Assembly: GCF_016805305.1 (NCBI RefSeq)
Contig: NZ_JAERQN010000001.1
Location: 620,001-684,000, forward strand
From: Falsiroseomonas ponticola
GTDB taxonomy: Bacteria > Pseudomonadota > Alphaproteobacteria > Acetobacterales > Acetobacteraceae
Length of the DNA stretch: 64,000 nucleotides
Direction of reading: 5' to 3'
The position numbers and the translations under genes are program-made. Shown here in pieces: positions 51,176 through 58,972 of the stretch. How positions within the stretch are numbered: position 1 is the stretch's first letter; each line of letters begins with the position of its first letter. The notes beneath the pieces were generated by a model that saw nothing but the letters and a program-made list of their open reading frames with translations, was not told the origin of the DNA and did not search any database.

Positions 51176-51203
51176 CTCGTTCTCTCCCTTGCCGAGGGAG
51201 CAG

Positions 51204-51229
51204 AACGTGGCGCCACGCGCCGGGGTTCA
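51204..51229 (-). promoter_or_regulatory. Near-consensus EcfG-type promoter
   Basis: On the minus strand TGAAC (51229-51225) is followed after 17 bases by CGTT (51207-51204). It differs from the GGAAC-N17-CGTT consensus by one base and would place the transcript start about 20 bases before the ribosome site of the 85-aa gene. Spacing to the gene is right; the single mismatch keeps confidence low. Confidence 0.35.
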
Positions 51230-51934
51230 GCCCGCGATCACGTCGATGTACTGCGCCAGGTAGCCGTAGCTGTCGGCGTTGCGGAGCGCCTTCTTCCTGT
51301 CCGTCATCGGCGTGGTCCGCGACACGAAATCGGGCGGGTCGAAGTCGAGGTACCGGTAATCCCCGGTGCCGGCGTATTTGTGCGACGCCTCATGCACCAG
51401 GTTGCGGATCGGCGTGGTCCCGGTCACGGCCTGGCGGGTCAGGCGGATGGCACCCGTCGCGGCTATCCAGGTGCTGGACTGGAACAAGCCTGGATTGGGG
51501 TCGAAGGCCTGGACGATGGTGGTGTAGGGCTTGGCGGCGCGCTTGCTGTGCGCCGGGCGGAACATCACGGCGCCTTCGGAGCGATCGTCATCCTCCTTGC
51601 CGATCACGGTGCCGATCTTCAGCGTCACGTCGCTGTTCAGCCCGTTATGGATCAGGGTGAAGGTCGCCTTGATGTGCTGCAGGTCCTCATCCGCGATGCG
51701 GGCGGCGTCGGTCAGGAACAGCTGGCGCGCGACCCGCGCCAGGCGTGGATGCCGGCCCGGGTCGCCCAGCACGGCGGAAACCAGGGTCAGGGCGGCGCGC
51801 GCCTCCTCCAGCAGGCCGGGCAGGGCGGCGATGGCCCGGAGCACCGCGGGGTCGCCGGCCTCCTCCGGCCGGCTCATGATCGTCAGCGCATGCCCGCCGA
51901 CATCGGTGGTGGTGCTCGTGCTGAACCGGGTCAT
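51227..51934 (-). CDS. Aspzincin (M35-like) metalloprotease-domain protein
   Basis: This 235-residue protein has the aspzincin pattern of M35-like peptidases: HEASH at residues 181-185 (two His zinc ligands and catalytic Glu), then AGTGDYRY at 188-195 supplying the third ligand Asp in a GTxD motif, and a NADSYGYLAQYI segment near 219-230. The first 175 residues hold helices and a SDVTLKIGTVIGK strand region. No signal peptide or pro-segment is seen, unlike fungal deuterolysins, so it stays in the cytoplasm or leaves by a specialised route. Its neighbours give no functional hint. Confidence 0.72.
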   Translation of the reverse strand: MTRFSTSTTTDVGGHALTIMSRPEEAGDPAVLRAIAALPGLLEEARAALTLVSAVLGDPGRHPRLARVARQLFLTDAARIADEDLQHIKATFTLIHNGLNSDVTLKIGTVIGKEDDDRSEGAVMFRPAHSKRAAKPYTTIVQAFDPNPGLFQSSTWIAATGAIRLTRQAVTGTTPIRNLVHEASHKYAGTGDYRYLDFDPPDFVSRTTPMTDRKKALRNADSYGYLAQYIDVIAG

Positions 51935-52033
51935 CCGCCGCTCGTTCCCAGCCGTCTCCTGCGGGCTGACCGTGGTCGAACCGGGCCGCGCCCGTCAACC
52001 GGACGATGAGCGGGGAGGGCCCCGCCACAACCC

Positions 52034-52759
52034 TCAGCGGCAGGCGGCGCCCTGCCCTGCGAGGAAATCCGCGAGGCAGGCGCCGAAGATCGCGTCGAAT
52101 TCCGGCGCCTGCACCCCGCCATGGCCTGTCGGCGCCGGCGGCCGGTCGAGCAGCAGCGAATCCCAGCCGAGCCGCGCCATGGCCGCGCGGAACAACGCCG
52201 CCCGGGCGGCGGGATCGGGGTCCCAGCCATCATCCTCGAACAGCAGCAGCGCCAGGCGCCGCAGCGCATCCGGCGCCGCCCGGTCCAGCGCCGCGGCGAA
52301 ATCGGCCAGCGCCTGGGGCCGCCTTTCGGGCCGCCGCCCATGCGCGGCCGGCGCGGCCAGCGCCGCCGCATCCGCCAGGCCCGGCACGCGAAGCGCCGCC
52401 AGCACCAGGAAGGCGCCCCGGCTTTCGCCGACCAGCACCACCTGCCGGTAGCCGCGCGCCCGCAGCGCCGCCGTGCCCGCCGCCAGCTCCTCCACCCAGC
52501 CCGTCAGCGGCGGCACCGGCCCGCCGGTCGGCCGGTCATGCCGCCAGCCATCCCAGCCCCGCGCCGCCAGCCGCGCCATGAAGGCGGGGGCCTCGGGCGG
52601 CGGACCCTCGGTGTAATGGGGGTGCAGCCAGACCATGGCGCCCGTCGCCGCGCCGTCCCGCGGCACCACCCCCGCTTCCGTCACCAGCGGCCCCGCCTGC
52701 TCCGCCGCCGCCGCCATCGGCAGCAGCAACGCCAGCAGCAGGGCCGCCCGCCGGATCAC
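52034..52759 (-). CDS. Secreted alpha/beta-hydrolase
   Basis: This 241-residue protein has a signal peptide ([21 protein letters not shown]) and an alpha/beta-hydrolase fold with nucleophile elbow [15 protein letters not shown] (GESRG, Ser near residue 113). [20 protein letters not shown] looks like the oxyanion strand, and HGG near residue 214 could hold the catalytic His. The substrate is unknown; esterase or dienelactone-hydrolase-like activity is possible. The start is GTG at 52757-52759 and overlaps the rdgB stop as GTGA, so it is the third gene of the rph-rdgB unit, where hemW is more usual. Confidence 0.8.
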   Translation of the reverse strand: MIRRAALLLALLLPMAAAAEQAGPLVTEAGVVPRDGAATGAMVWLHPHYTEGPPPEAPAFMARLAARGWDGWRHDRPTGGPVPPLTGWVEELAAGTAALRARGYRQVVLVGESRGAFLVLAALRVPGLADAAALAAPAAHGRRPERRPQALADFAAALDRAAPDALRRLALLLFEDDGWDPDPAARAALFRAAMARLGWDSLLLDRPPAPTGHGGVQAPEFDAIFGACLADFLAGQGAACR

Positions 52760-53367
52760 AGCGGCGGCAGGCAGGCCGCGGAGAGCTGCCGGAAGGCGTC
52801 CGCGCGGTGGCTGATGGCGTGCTTGGCTTCCGGCGTCATCTCCCCGAAGGTTTCCGCCCCACCCTTCGGCACGAACATCGGGTCATAGCCGAAGCCATTG
52901 GCGCCCCGCGGCGGCCAGACCCATTGCCCATGCGCCTCGCCCAGGAAGCCCTCGGTATGCCCATCCGGCCAGGCGATCACGAGCGCGCAGGAGAACCAGG
53001 CCCCGCGATCCGCGGCATGCCGGGCCAGCTTCTCCACCTTGCCCATGGCCATGGCGTAGTCGCGGCCGGTGGGCGTCTCCGCCCAATCCGCCGTCCGCAC
53101 CCCCGGCGCGCCGTCCAGCGCGGCCACGCTGAACCCGCTGTCATCCGCCAGGGCCGGCAGGCCGGAAGCGGTCGCCGCCGCCAGCGCCTTGATCCGCGCA
53201 TTGCCGAGGAAATCTTCCTCAGTTTCCGCCGGCTCCGGCAAACCGAGTTCCCCGGCCGCCGCCACCTCGAACCCCCAGGGCGCGAGCAGCGCCGCCACCT
53301 CCCTCACCTTGCCCTTGTTGTGCGTGGCGAGGACCAGCTTCGGCCCGGTGAGGATCCGGTGGCTCAT
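52756..53367 (-). CDS. rdgB: XTP/dITP diphosphatase RdgB
   Basis: This 203-residue Ham1-family pyrophosphatase removes deaminated purine nucleotides (dITP, XTP) from the pool. The substrate motif [19 protein letters not shown] is at residues 9-27, then [34 protein letters not shown] (metal-binding Asp pair) and [13 protein letters not shown], with AISHRADAF near the end. I chose the ATG at 53365-53367, which overlaps the rph stop as ATGA; the frame extends upstream without similarity. The rph-rdgB order is conserved in proteobacteria. Confidence 0.96.
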   Translation of the reverse strand: MSHRILTGPKLVLATHNKGKVREVAALLAPWGFEVAAAGELGLPEPAETEEDFLGNARIKALAAATASGLPALADDSGFSVAALDGAPGVRTADWAETPTGRDYAMAMGKVEKLARHAADRGAWFSCALVIAWPDGHTEGFLGEAHGQWVWPPRGANGFGYDPMFVPKGGAETFGEMTPEAKHAISHRADAFRQLSAACLPPL

Positions 53368-54116
53368 CCCCGCACCGCGGCCTTCTGCAGCTCGAACAGC
53401 TTCGCCGTCCCCGCCCGCGCCAGGCCGAGCAGCTGCAGCAGCTCGGTCTCGGAGAAGGGCGCGCCCTCCGCCGTCGCCTGGATCTCCACGATCCCGCCGG
53501 AGCCCGTCATGATGAAATTGCCATCCGTCTCCGCCTTGCTGTCCTCGGCATAGTCGAGGTCCAGCACCGGCGTGCCGTTCCAGATGCCGCAGGAAATCGC
53601 GGCGACCTGATCCTTCAGCGGGTTGGTCTTCAGCACGTTCATCTTCATGCAGTGCTGGAACGCGAGATGCAGCGCCACCCAGGCGCCGGTGATGCTGGCG
53701 CAGCGCGTGCCGCCATCGGCCGTCAGCACGTCGCAATCCACGACGACCGACATCTCCCCCATCGCCTTGAGGTCCGTCACGGCACGGAGGCTGCGCCCGA
53801 TCAGCCGCTGGATCTCCTGCGTCCGCCCGGACTGCTTGCCCCGCGCGGCCTCACGATCGCCCCGCGTATGGGTCGCGCGCGGCAGCATGCCGTACTCCGC
53901 CGTCACCCAGCCCTGGCCCGTATTGCGGAGGAAAGGCGGCACCTTGCTCTCGACACTGGCGGTGCAGAGCACCTCCGTCACCCCGAAGCGAATGAGGCAG
54001 GACCCCTCCGCATGCCGGGCCTGGCCCGGGGTGAGCGTGACCTCCCGCATGACATCGGCGACGCGGCCGGAGGGACGGACGAAGGGGGCTTTGAAGCCGG
54101 CGGGGAAATCGATCAT
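53364..54116 (-). CDS. rph: Ribonuclease PH
   Basis: This 250-residue phosphorolytic exonuclease trims tRNA 3' ends. Family blocks seen are [18 protein letters not shown] (near residues 14-31), [59 protein letters not shown] and [20 protein letters not shown] with the phosphate-binding residues. The ATG at 54114-54116 gives the usual N-terminus, slightly longer than in E. coli. It is divergent from the TPR gene; in many alphaproteobacteria the divergent neighbour is hrcA, which here lies 3.7 kb away. Confidence 0.96.
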   Translation of the reverse strand: MIDFPAGFKAPFVRPSGRVADVMREVTLTPGQARHAEGSCLIRFGVTEVLCTASVESKVPPFLRNTGQGWVTAEYGMLPRATHTRGDREAARGKQSGRTQEIQRLIGRSLRAVTDLKAMGEMSVVVDCDVLTADGGTRCASITGAWVALHLAFQHCMKMNVLKTNPLKDQVAAISCGIWNGTPVLDLDYAEDSKAETDGNFIMTGSGGIVEIQATAEGAPFSETELLQLLGLARAGTAKLFELQKAAVRG

Positions 54117-54146
54117 GGGGCGGGGGGGTAACACGGGAAGGAAGAG

Positions 54147-54182
54147 CGGGGGAGTGAACTCCCCCGTGCCCCCTCCTTTTTT
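54147..54182 (+). terminator. Terminator-shaped hairpin in the rph/TPR intergenic region
   Basis: Arms CGGGGGAG (54147-54154) and CTCCCCCG (54159-54166) with loop TGAA are followed by a six-T run at 54177-54182, in plus orientation. No plus-strand gene ends upstream, so it may attenuate the TPR transcript or stop antisense transcription from the rph promoter region. Its stem also lies in the rph 5' leader. Confidence 0.5.
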
Positions 54183-54251
54183 CGGATTTCCGCCAGACGA
54201 GGGGGACAGAACGGAGCCGGAAAGGTAGCCTCCGCTGGGAAGGGGGATGGG

Positions 54252-56729
54252 ATGGCGATTCCGATCATCTCGGGCGTGCTGGGCGCCTTCGGCGTCGAGG
54301 CCGCCAAGGAAATGGCCGGCGCGGCGGATGAGGTGCTGGGCGCCCTCTTCGGCAAGCGCGCCTCCGAGGTTCTGGAAGAGGTCGGCGCCCGCCTCCGCGG
54401 CTATGCGGGCGAAATCCCCCCGAACCACGATCTGGAACGCACCCTCCGCCTGATTCAGCTCAGCACCAACCTCTACCTCCTCCGCGACTACCAGGGCTGG
54501 GACGAAGCGGACCGCTTCGACACCCGCACCGCCACCCCACCCCCCTTCATCACCGACGCCCACGCCTGGCTGCGCAACCAGATCGGCCTCTGCCCCCGCA
54601 TGACCGTGGTGGAGAACGCACCCCTGGTGGCGGAAATGGAACGCGCCCTCGACGCCCTGCTCCGCAGCGGCAACCCTACCGAGGCCGCCCTTTCCCGCAT
54701 CGCCGCCATGGAAACCGCCGCCTGGGACGAACTCGTCACCGGCGCCGGCACCCCCCCACCCGATTTCCGCGCCCGCTTCTTCGGCGAGGTCGAAGGCACC
54801 CCCGCCTGGCGCGACATCCTCCGCGCCTTCCTCCGCGAAGCCCTGAAGGACAAGCCCCGCGTCAAGATCGCCTTCGACATCTCCCGCCTCGCCGCGTTGC
54901 GAGAGGACACGACCGCCATCGGCCACGCCGTCGCGGCGCTTGCCGGCGATACCGCCGCGATGCGCGCGACCATGGAGGCCATCCAGGCCGAGTTGCGCGA
55001 ACTGCGCCTGCTGGTGGACCGCCTGACCCGCGATCTCTCCATGTCCGAGAGCGAGAAGCGCGCCTTGGTCAGCGACCTCGCCCGCGTCCAGGCGGAGCAG
55101 CAGGGCACGCTGGCGCTGGTCACCGGCTTCCTCGAAACCATGGTCGGCCGCCAAATCCCGCCCGAGCAATTCCCCGCCACCCTCTTCGCTATCGCGCGGG
55201 ATTGGCGCCAGGCCGGCGAACGCATCGACGCCCTCTCCACCTCCCGCAACCTCTCCCCCCGCGCGGAGGCCCTGCGCGACCAGGCCCGCATCGCCCACGC
55301 CGCCGGCCGCCTGGACGATGCCCGCCAGGCCCTGGCCGCCATGGCCGCGGAGGAAGAGGCAGCGCTGACGCGGCTGGAAGCGCATGCCGCGGAGATCGAA
55401 GCCGAGCGCCGCACGCGCCGCACGAGCCTGGCGGAGACCAAGGCCGCGCAGGCCGCGGTAGAAAAGGCCGGTTTGCGCTACCGGGAAGCCGCGGCGCTGT
55501 ACCAGGAAGCATCAGCCCTGGTCACCTTCGATCCGCGCGAGGCTTGGCAATGGTTGCTCTTGTCGGCCGACGTGCTGGAAGATCACGGGCGGGAATATGG
55601 CGACAATGCTGCGCTAAACGAGACTATCGCCCGTTATCGCGAAGCCCTCGCCCTCGCCCCCCGCGACCGCGTCCCGCTCGACTGGGCCATGACGCAAAAC
55701 AACCTCGGCATTGCCTTGACGACGCTCGGGGAGCGGGAGAGCGGCACGGCCCGGCTGGAGGAGGCCGTCGCCACCTATCGCCTCGCCTTGGAGGAATGCC
55801 GCCGCGACCGCGTCCCGCTCGACTGGGCCACCACGCAGAACAACCTCGGCAATGCCTTGGGGACGCTCGGGGAGCGGGAGAGCGGCACGGCCCGGCTGGA
55901 GGAAGCCGTCGCCGCCCATCGCCTCGCCCTGGAGGAAGTCCGCCGCGACCGCGTCCCGCTCGACTGGGCCATGACACAGAACAACCTTGGCATTGCCCTG
56001 GCGGCGCTCGGCGAGCGGGAGAGCGCCACGGCCCGGCTGGACGAGGCCGTCGCCGCCTATCGCCTCGCCTTGGAGGAACGCCACCGCAACCGTGTCCCGC
56101 TCGCCTGGGCCACCACGCAGAACAACCTCGGCAATGCCTTGCTAGCGCTCGGGGAGCGGGAGAGCGGTTCGGCCCGGCTGGAGGAGGCCCTCGCAGCCTA
56201 TCGCCTCGCCTTGGAGGAACGCCGTCGCGACCGCGTCCCGCTCGACTGGGCCGCCACGCAGCACAACCTCGGCCTCGCCTTGTGGACGCTCGGGGAGCGG
56301 GAGGGCGGCACCTGCCGGCTGGAAGAGGCTGTCGCCGCCTATCGCCTCGCCTTGGAGGAATACCGCCGCGACCGCGTCCCACTCGACTGGGCCATGACGC
56401 AGAACAACCTCGGCAATGCCTTGGCGACGCTCGGGGAGCGGGAGAGCGGCACCGCCCGGCTGGAGGAGGCCGTCGCCGCCTATCGCCTTGCCTTGGAGGA
56501 ATACCACCGCGGCCGCGTGCCCTTTCTCTGGGCACAGACGGTGGAGAATATGGCGCGGGCCAAGGAAACGTTGGGCGCCCGCGAAACACCACGCCTGCAC
56601 TGGCAATCCGCTCTGGAACACGCCAAGGCCGCGCTCGAAGAATACACTCGCGCGGGCGCCCAATACGACATCGCCCGCGCCACCGCCCTCCGCGACCGCC
56701 TCCTCACCCGCCTCGCCTCTCTCCCCTAA
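54252..56729 (+). CDS. Large TPR-repeat protein, unknown function
   Basis: This 825-residue protein has three parts. Residues 1-210 form an unrecognised globular domain beginning [20 protein letters not shown]; about 215-450 are long charged helices with coiled-coil character ([40 protein letters not shown]). Residues 471-752 hold six 47-residue tetratricopeptide-like units with the core [17 protein letters not shown] and [14 protein letters not shown], and a degenerate seventh follows. The last 30 residues are basic. Such arrays bind protein partners. It may be a signalling or conflict-type protein, but there is no visible enzyme domain. The start has GGGATGGG upstream. Confidence 0.8.
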   Translation: MAIPIISGVLGAFGVEAAKEMAGAADEVLGALFGKRASEVLEEVGARLRGYAGEIPPNHDLERTLRLIQLSTNLYLLRDYQGWDEADRFDTRTATPPPFITDAHAWLRNQIGLCPRMTVVENAPLVAEMERALDALLRSGNPTEAALSRIAAMETAAWDELVTGAGTPPPDFRARFFGEVEGTPAWRDILRAFLREALKDKPRVKIAFDISRLAALREDTTAIGHAVAALAGDTAAMRATMEAIQAELRELRLLVDRLTRDLSMSESEKRALVSDLARVQAEQQGTLALVTGFLETMVGRQIPPEQFPATLFAIARDWRQAGERIDALSTSRNLSPRAEALRDQARIAHAAGRLDDARQALAAMAAEEEAALTRLEAHAAEIEAERRTRRTSLAETKAAQAAVEKAGLRYREAAALYQEASALVTFDPREAWQWLLLSADVLEDHGREYGDNAALNETIARYREALALAPRDRVPLDWAMTQNNLGIALTTLGERESGTARLEEAVATYRLALEECRRDRVPLDWATTQNNLGNALGTLGERESGTARLEEAVAAHRLALEEVRRDRVPLDWAMTQNNLGIALAALGERESATARLDEAVAAYRLALEERHRNRVPLAWATTQNNLGNALLALGERESGSARLEEALAAYRLALEERRRDRVPLDWAATQHNLGLALWTLGEREGGTCRLEEAVAAYRLALEEYRRDRVPLDWAMTQNNLGNALATLGERESGTARLEEAVAAYRLALEEYHRGRVPFLWAQTVENMARAKETLGARETPRLHWQSALEHAKAALEEYTRAGAQYDIARATALRDRLLTRLASLP
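55662..56507 (+). repeat. Six 141-bp tandem coding repeats in the TPR gene
   Basis: Units begin at 55662, 55803, 55944, 56085, 56226 and 56367, each exactly 141 bases, with a degenerate seventh at 56508. Long stretches are identical between units at the DNA level, for example the GCTCGGGGAGCGGGAGAGCG segment, which points to recent unequal exchange or gene conversion. Copy number probably varies between strains. Confidence 0.9.
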
Positions 56730-57352
56730 CCCCTGCACACCACCCGCGGCCGTCCATTCGGCGCCACCAGCATCGCCGCCCGCAGCCCCGGCGCGCACAG
56801 CCCCCGCAGCGCCCCCGGCGCCGAGAGCGCCACGCCGCCCGCCACCCGCGTCACCGTCACCCGCGCATGGTACGCCATCCCCCGCCCCGCCTCGCCGGAG
56901 TGGTACCCCGCCACCGCCTCCGCCCAATTCCCATTCCGCGCCCGCAAATCCCGCAGGAAGCGCACGGCATAGGCCACGTTCAGCGCCGGATCGAACCCCG
57001 CCTCCAGCCCCGGAAAGGCATCCGGGTGGTGGAACAGGTTCACCTGCATGCAGCCCACATCGATGCTGGTGATGCCCCGCGCCCGCAGCGCCTCCACCAT
57101 CGCGACCGCCGCCGCCCGCGTCTCCGGGAAGCGCCCCGTCCCCTCCGCAGTGATCGCGAACGGCCAGGGCGCCACCCCACCCCCCGGCGCCGCCCGCCCG
57201 CTTTCCACCTGCGCGATGGCCAGCAGCAGCCCGGCGGGGATCCCGCTCCCCCGCTCCGCCGCCGCGATCGCCTGGCGGCAGGCGCTCCATGCCCCCTCCG
57301 CCCGCGCGGCAGCTGGGACCAGCAGCGCCAGCAGGACCAGGACATGCCGCAT
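56726..57352 (-). CDS. Lytic transglycosylase (SLT domain)
   Basis: This 208-residue exported enzyme would cleave peptidoglycan between MurNAc and GlcNAc. After a signal peptide (MRHVLVLLALLVPAAARAEG) comes an SLT domain: GIPAGLLLAIAQVESGRAAP with the catalytic Glu in QVESG (near residue 46), ITSIDVGCMQVNLFHHPDAF, DPALNVAYAVRFLRDLRARN and WAEAVAGYHSGEAGRG. The ATG at 57350-57352 has GGGGTGGG upstream; an upstream extension of 12 codons is not needed. Its stop overlaps the TPR gene's stop on the other strand by four bases. Two tiny ORFs lie directly upstream in the same direction. Confidence 0.9.
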   Translation of the reverse strand: MRHVLVLLALLVPAAARAEGAWSACRQAIAAAERGSGIPAGLLLAIAQVESGRAAPGGGVAPWPFAITAEGTGRFPETRAAAVAMVEALRARGITSIDVGCMQVNLFHHPDAFPGLEAGFDPALNVAYAVRFLRDLRARNGNWAEAVAGYHSGEAGRGMAYHARVTVTRVAGGVALSAPGALRGLCAPGLRAAMLVAPNGRPRVVCRG

Positions 57353-57384
57353 GCCCCACCCCTGCCGCCCGCCAGCCGGCCGCG

Positions 57385-57606
57385 TCAACCAACCAGCGCG
57401 CGAACCGCCACCAGCCCCGTCAGCAGGAACTCATCCCCCTCCGGCGGCCCCGCGATCAGCAGCAGCCCCACCCCCACCGCCAGCGCCGAGACCATCAGCA
57501 GCGCCGCCAGCCGGAAGGCGCCCCGCACCGGCGACAGCATCAGGGACGTCATCATCCCCGCACCCCCCGCCAGCATCAGCGACGCCGCCGCGAACACCGC
57601 CGTCAC
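57385..57606 (-). CDS. Small two-helix membrane protein
   Basis: This 73-residue protein has two hydrophobic helices (VFAAASLMLAGGAGMMTSLM and LAALLMVSALAVGVGLLLIA) separated by a short basic loop SPVRGAFR. It starts with GTG at 57604-57606, overlapping the stop of a 24-codon ORF as GTGA, and ends 32 bases before the lytic transglycosylase ATG. Holin-like size and position before a peptidoglycan-cutting enzyme are suggestive, but the enzyme has its own signal peptide, so no holin is needed. The family is not recognised. Confidence 0.5.
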   Translation of the reverse strand: MTAVFAAASLMLAGGAGMMTSLMLSPVRGAFRLAALLMVSALAVGVGLLLIAGPPEGDEFLLTGLVAVRALVG

Positions 57607-57677
57607 GCCCGGCTTCCGCCGCCCAGCCACCAGGCCAGCGCCGCCGGCCACAGCCCGGCCCCATCCTTCGCGCCCAT
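57603..57677 (-). CDS. Leader-like 24-codon ORF
   Basis: A short frame starts with ATG at 57675-57677 behind a strong AAGGGGAGA ribosome site and encodes MGAKDGAGLWPAALAWWLGG plus four residues, with three tryptophans. Its TGA overlaps the GTG of the membrane-protein gene as GTGA, so it could serve to load ribosomes for the downstream gene. The good ribosome site belongs to this ORF, not to the next one, which is the main reason to list it. Confidence 0.45.
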   Translation of the reverse strand: MGAKDGAGLWPAALAWWLGGGSRA

Positions 57678-57804
57678 CGGGGTCTCCCCTTGTCCCTGTC
57701 CTGACCCCACATGGGGGGAGGACGGTAACGCCGGCATGGCGCGCTTGTGTCGAAACCTTGCCGGTGGCGCCCGCCGCGTGACAGGCGCCGCCGAAAGGCG
57801 CCGA

Positions 57805-57833
57805 TTGACCGGCGATGCCCCCGCCCCCTAGCG
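57805..57833 (+). promoter_or_regulatory. Candidate promoter of hrcA
   Basis: TTGACC (57805-57810) and CTAGCG (57828-57833) are separated by 17 bases and lie 36 bases before the first hrcA ATG. The -35 box is good and the -10 box weak, as usual in GC-rich alphaproteobacteria. No CIRCE element (TTAGCACTC-N9-GAGTGCTAA) was found near, so HrcA is not seen to control itself here. Confidence 0.45.
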
Positions 57834-57868
57834 TTCCACCCCAAGAAAACGGTCCGGGACACTGACCC

Positions 57869-58972
57869 ATGGGTCCACTCACCAGGCCGCCGCGTCCGAC
57901 GGGGGCCCCCAACATGACGGTGGCAGGGACGACCATCCCCCTGCCGCCCAACCTCGATGACCGCAGCGCCGCCATCCTGCGGGAGCTGGTGGAGATCTAC
58001 GTCCAGACCGGGGAGCCCGTGGGCTCCCGCACCCTCTCCCGCCGCCTGCCCCAGGCGCTCTCGCCGGCCACCATCCGCAACGTGATGGCGGATCTGGAGG
58101 ATGCCGGCCTGCTCTTCGCCCCCCATACCTCCGCCGGCCGCCTGCCGACCGAACGCGGGCTCCGCCTCTTCGTCGATGGCCTGCTGCAATTCGGCGCCCT
58201 GGCGGAGGAGGAGCGCGACGCCATCGCCGCCCGCTGCGCCTCCGGCGGCCGCAGCCTCCAGGAAACCCTGGGGGAGGCCGGCCAGATGCTCTCCGGCCTC
58301 GCCGGCGCCGCCGGCCTGGTCGTGGCCCCGAAGCGGGAGGCGCCGGTCCGCCACATCGAATTCGTGGCCCTCGGCCCCGGCCGCGCTTTGGTCGTGCTGG
58401 TCACGGCCGATGGCCAGGTGGAGAACCGGGTCATCGAGGTTCCGGCCGGCCTCCCCCCCTCCGCCCTGCAGCAGGCCAGCAACTACCTCAATGCCCGCCT
58501 CTCCGGCCGCACGCTGGATGAGACGCGCGGCACCGTGGCGCAGGAGATCGCCGCCAACCGCACCGCCCTCGATGCCCTGACCAACCAGGTGATCGAGGCC
58601 GGGCTCGGCACCTGGTCCGGCGGCAGCGGCGGCAGCCTCATCCTCCGCGGCCAGGCCAAGCTGCTGCAGAACCTCGACCATGTGCAGAAGGTGACGGAGA
58701 TCCAGGCGCTGTTCGAGCGGCTGGAGGCGCAGGAGACGATGCTGCGGCTGCTCGACCTCGCCCAGCGCGGCGAAGGCGTGCAGATCTTCATCGGCGCGGA
58801 GAGCGGCCTCTTCGACAGCGCCGGCCTCTCCATGGTCGTGGCGCCCTTCCGCAACGGGCAGGAGAAGATCGTGGGCGCCATCGGCGTCATCGGCCCCACG
58901 CGGATCAATTACGGCCGCATCATCCCGGTGGTGGACTACACCGCGCGCGTGATCGGCCGCCTGCTGGGTTAG
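57869..58972 (+). CDS. hrcA: Heat-inducible transcription repressor HrcA
   Basis: This 367-residue repressor binds CIRCE operators of groESL/dnaK genes. It has the N-terminal winged helix (residues 30-105: LDDRSAAILRELVEIYVQTG, EPVGSRTLSRRLPQALSPAT, IRNVMADLEDAGLL, HTSAGRLPTERG), a GAF-like core (EFVALGPGRALVVLVTADGQ) and the C-terminal IGVIGPTRINYGRIIPVVDY. Two ATGs are possible, 57869 and 57914; the second would give a more typical N-terminus but has no better ribosome site. Its usual neighbours rph and grpE are displaced. Its stop overlaps that of the binding-protein gene by three to four bases. Confidence 0.94.
   Translation: MGPLTRPPRPTGAPNMTVAGTTIPLPPNLDDRSAAILRELVEIYVQTGEPVGSRTLSRRLPQALSPATIRNVMADLEDAGLLFAPHTSAGRLPTERGLRLFVDGLLQFGALAEEERDAIAARCASGGRSLQETLGEAGQMLSGLAGAAGLVVAPKREAPVRHIEFVALGPGRALVVLVTADGQVENRVIEVPAGLPPSALQQASNYLNARLSGRTLDETRGTVAQEIAANRTALDALTNQVIEAGLGTWSGGSGGSLILRGQAKLLQNLDHVQKVTEIQALFERLEAQETMLRLLDLAQRGEGVQIFIGAESGLFDSAGLSMVVAPFRNGQEKIVGAIGVIGPTRINYGRIIPVVDYTARVIGRLLG

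Noticed and set aside
55662-56507. Possible CRISPR-like repeat array
   Set aside because: The 141-bp units are in-frame coding repeats of the TPR protein, with no spacers.
57700-57868. CIRCE operator before hrcA
   Set aside because: No TTAGCACTC-N9-GAGTGCTAA-like sequence was found in the intergenic region; only a weak promoter match is present.
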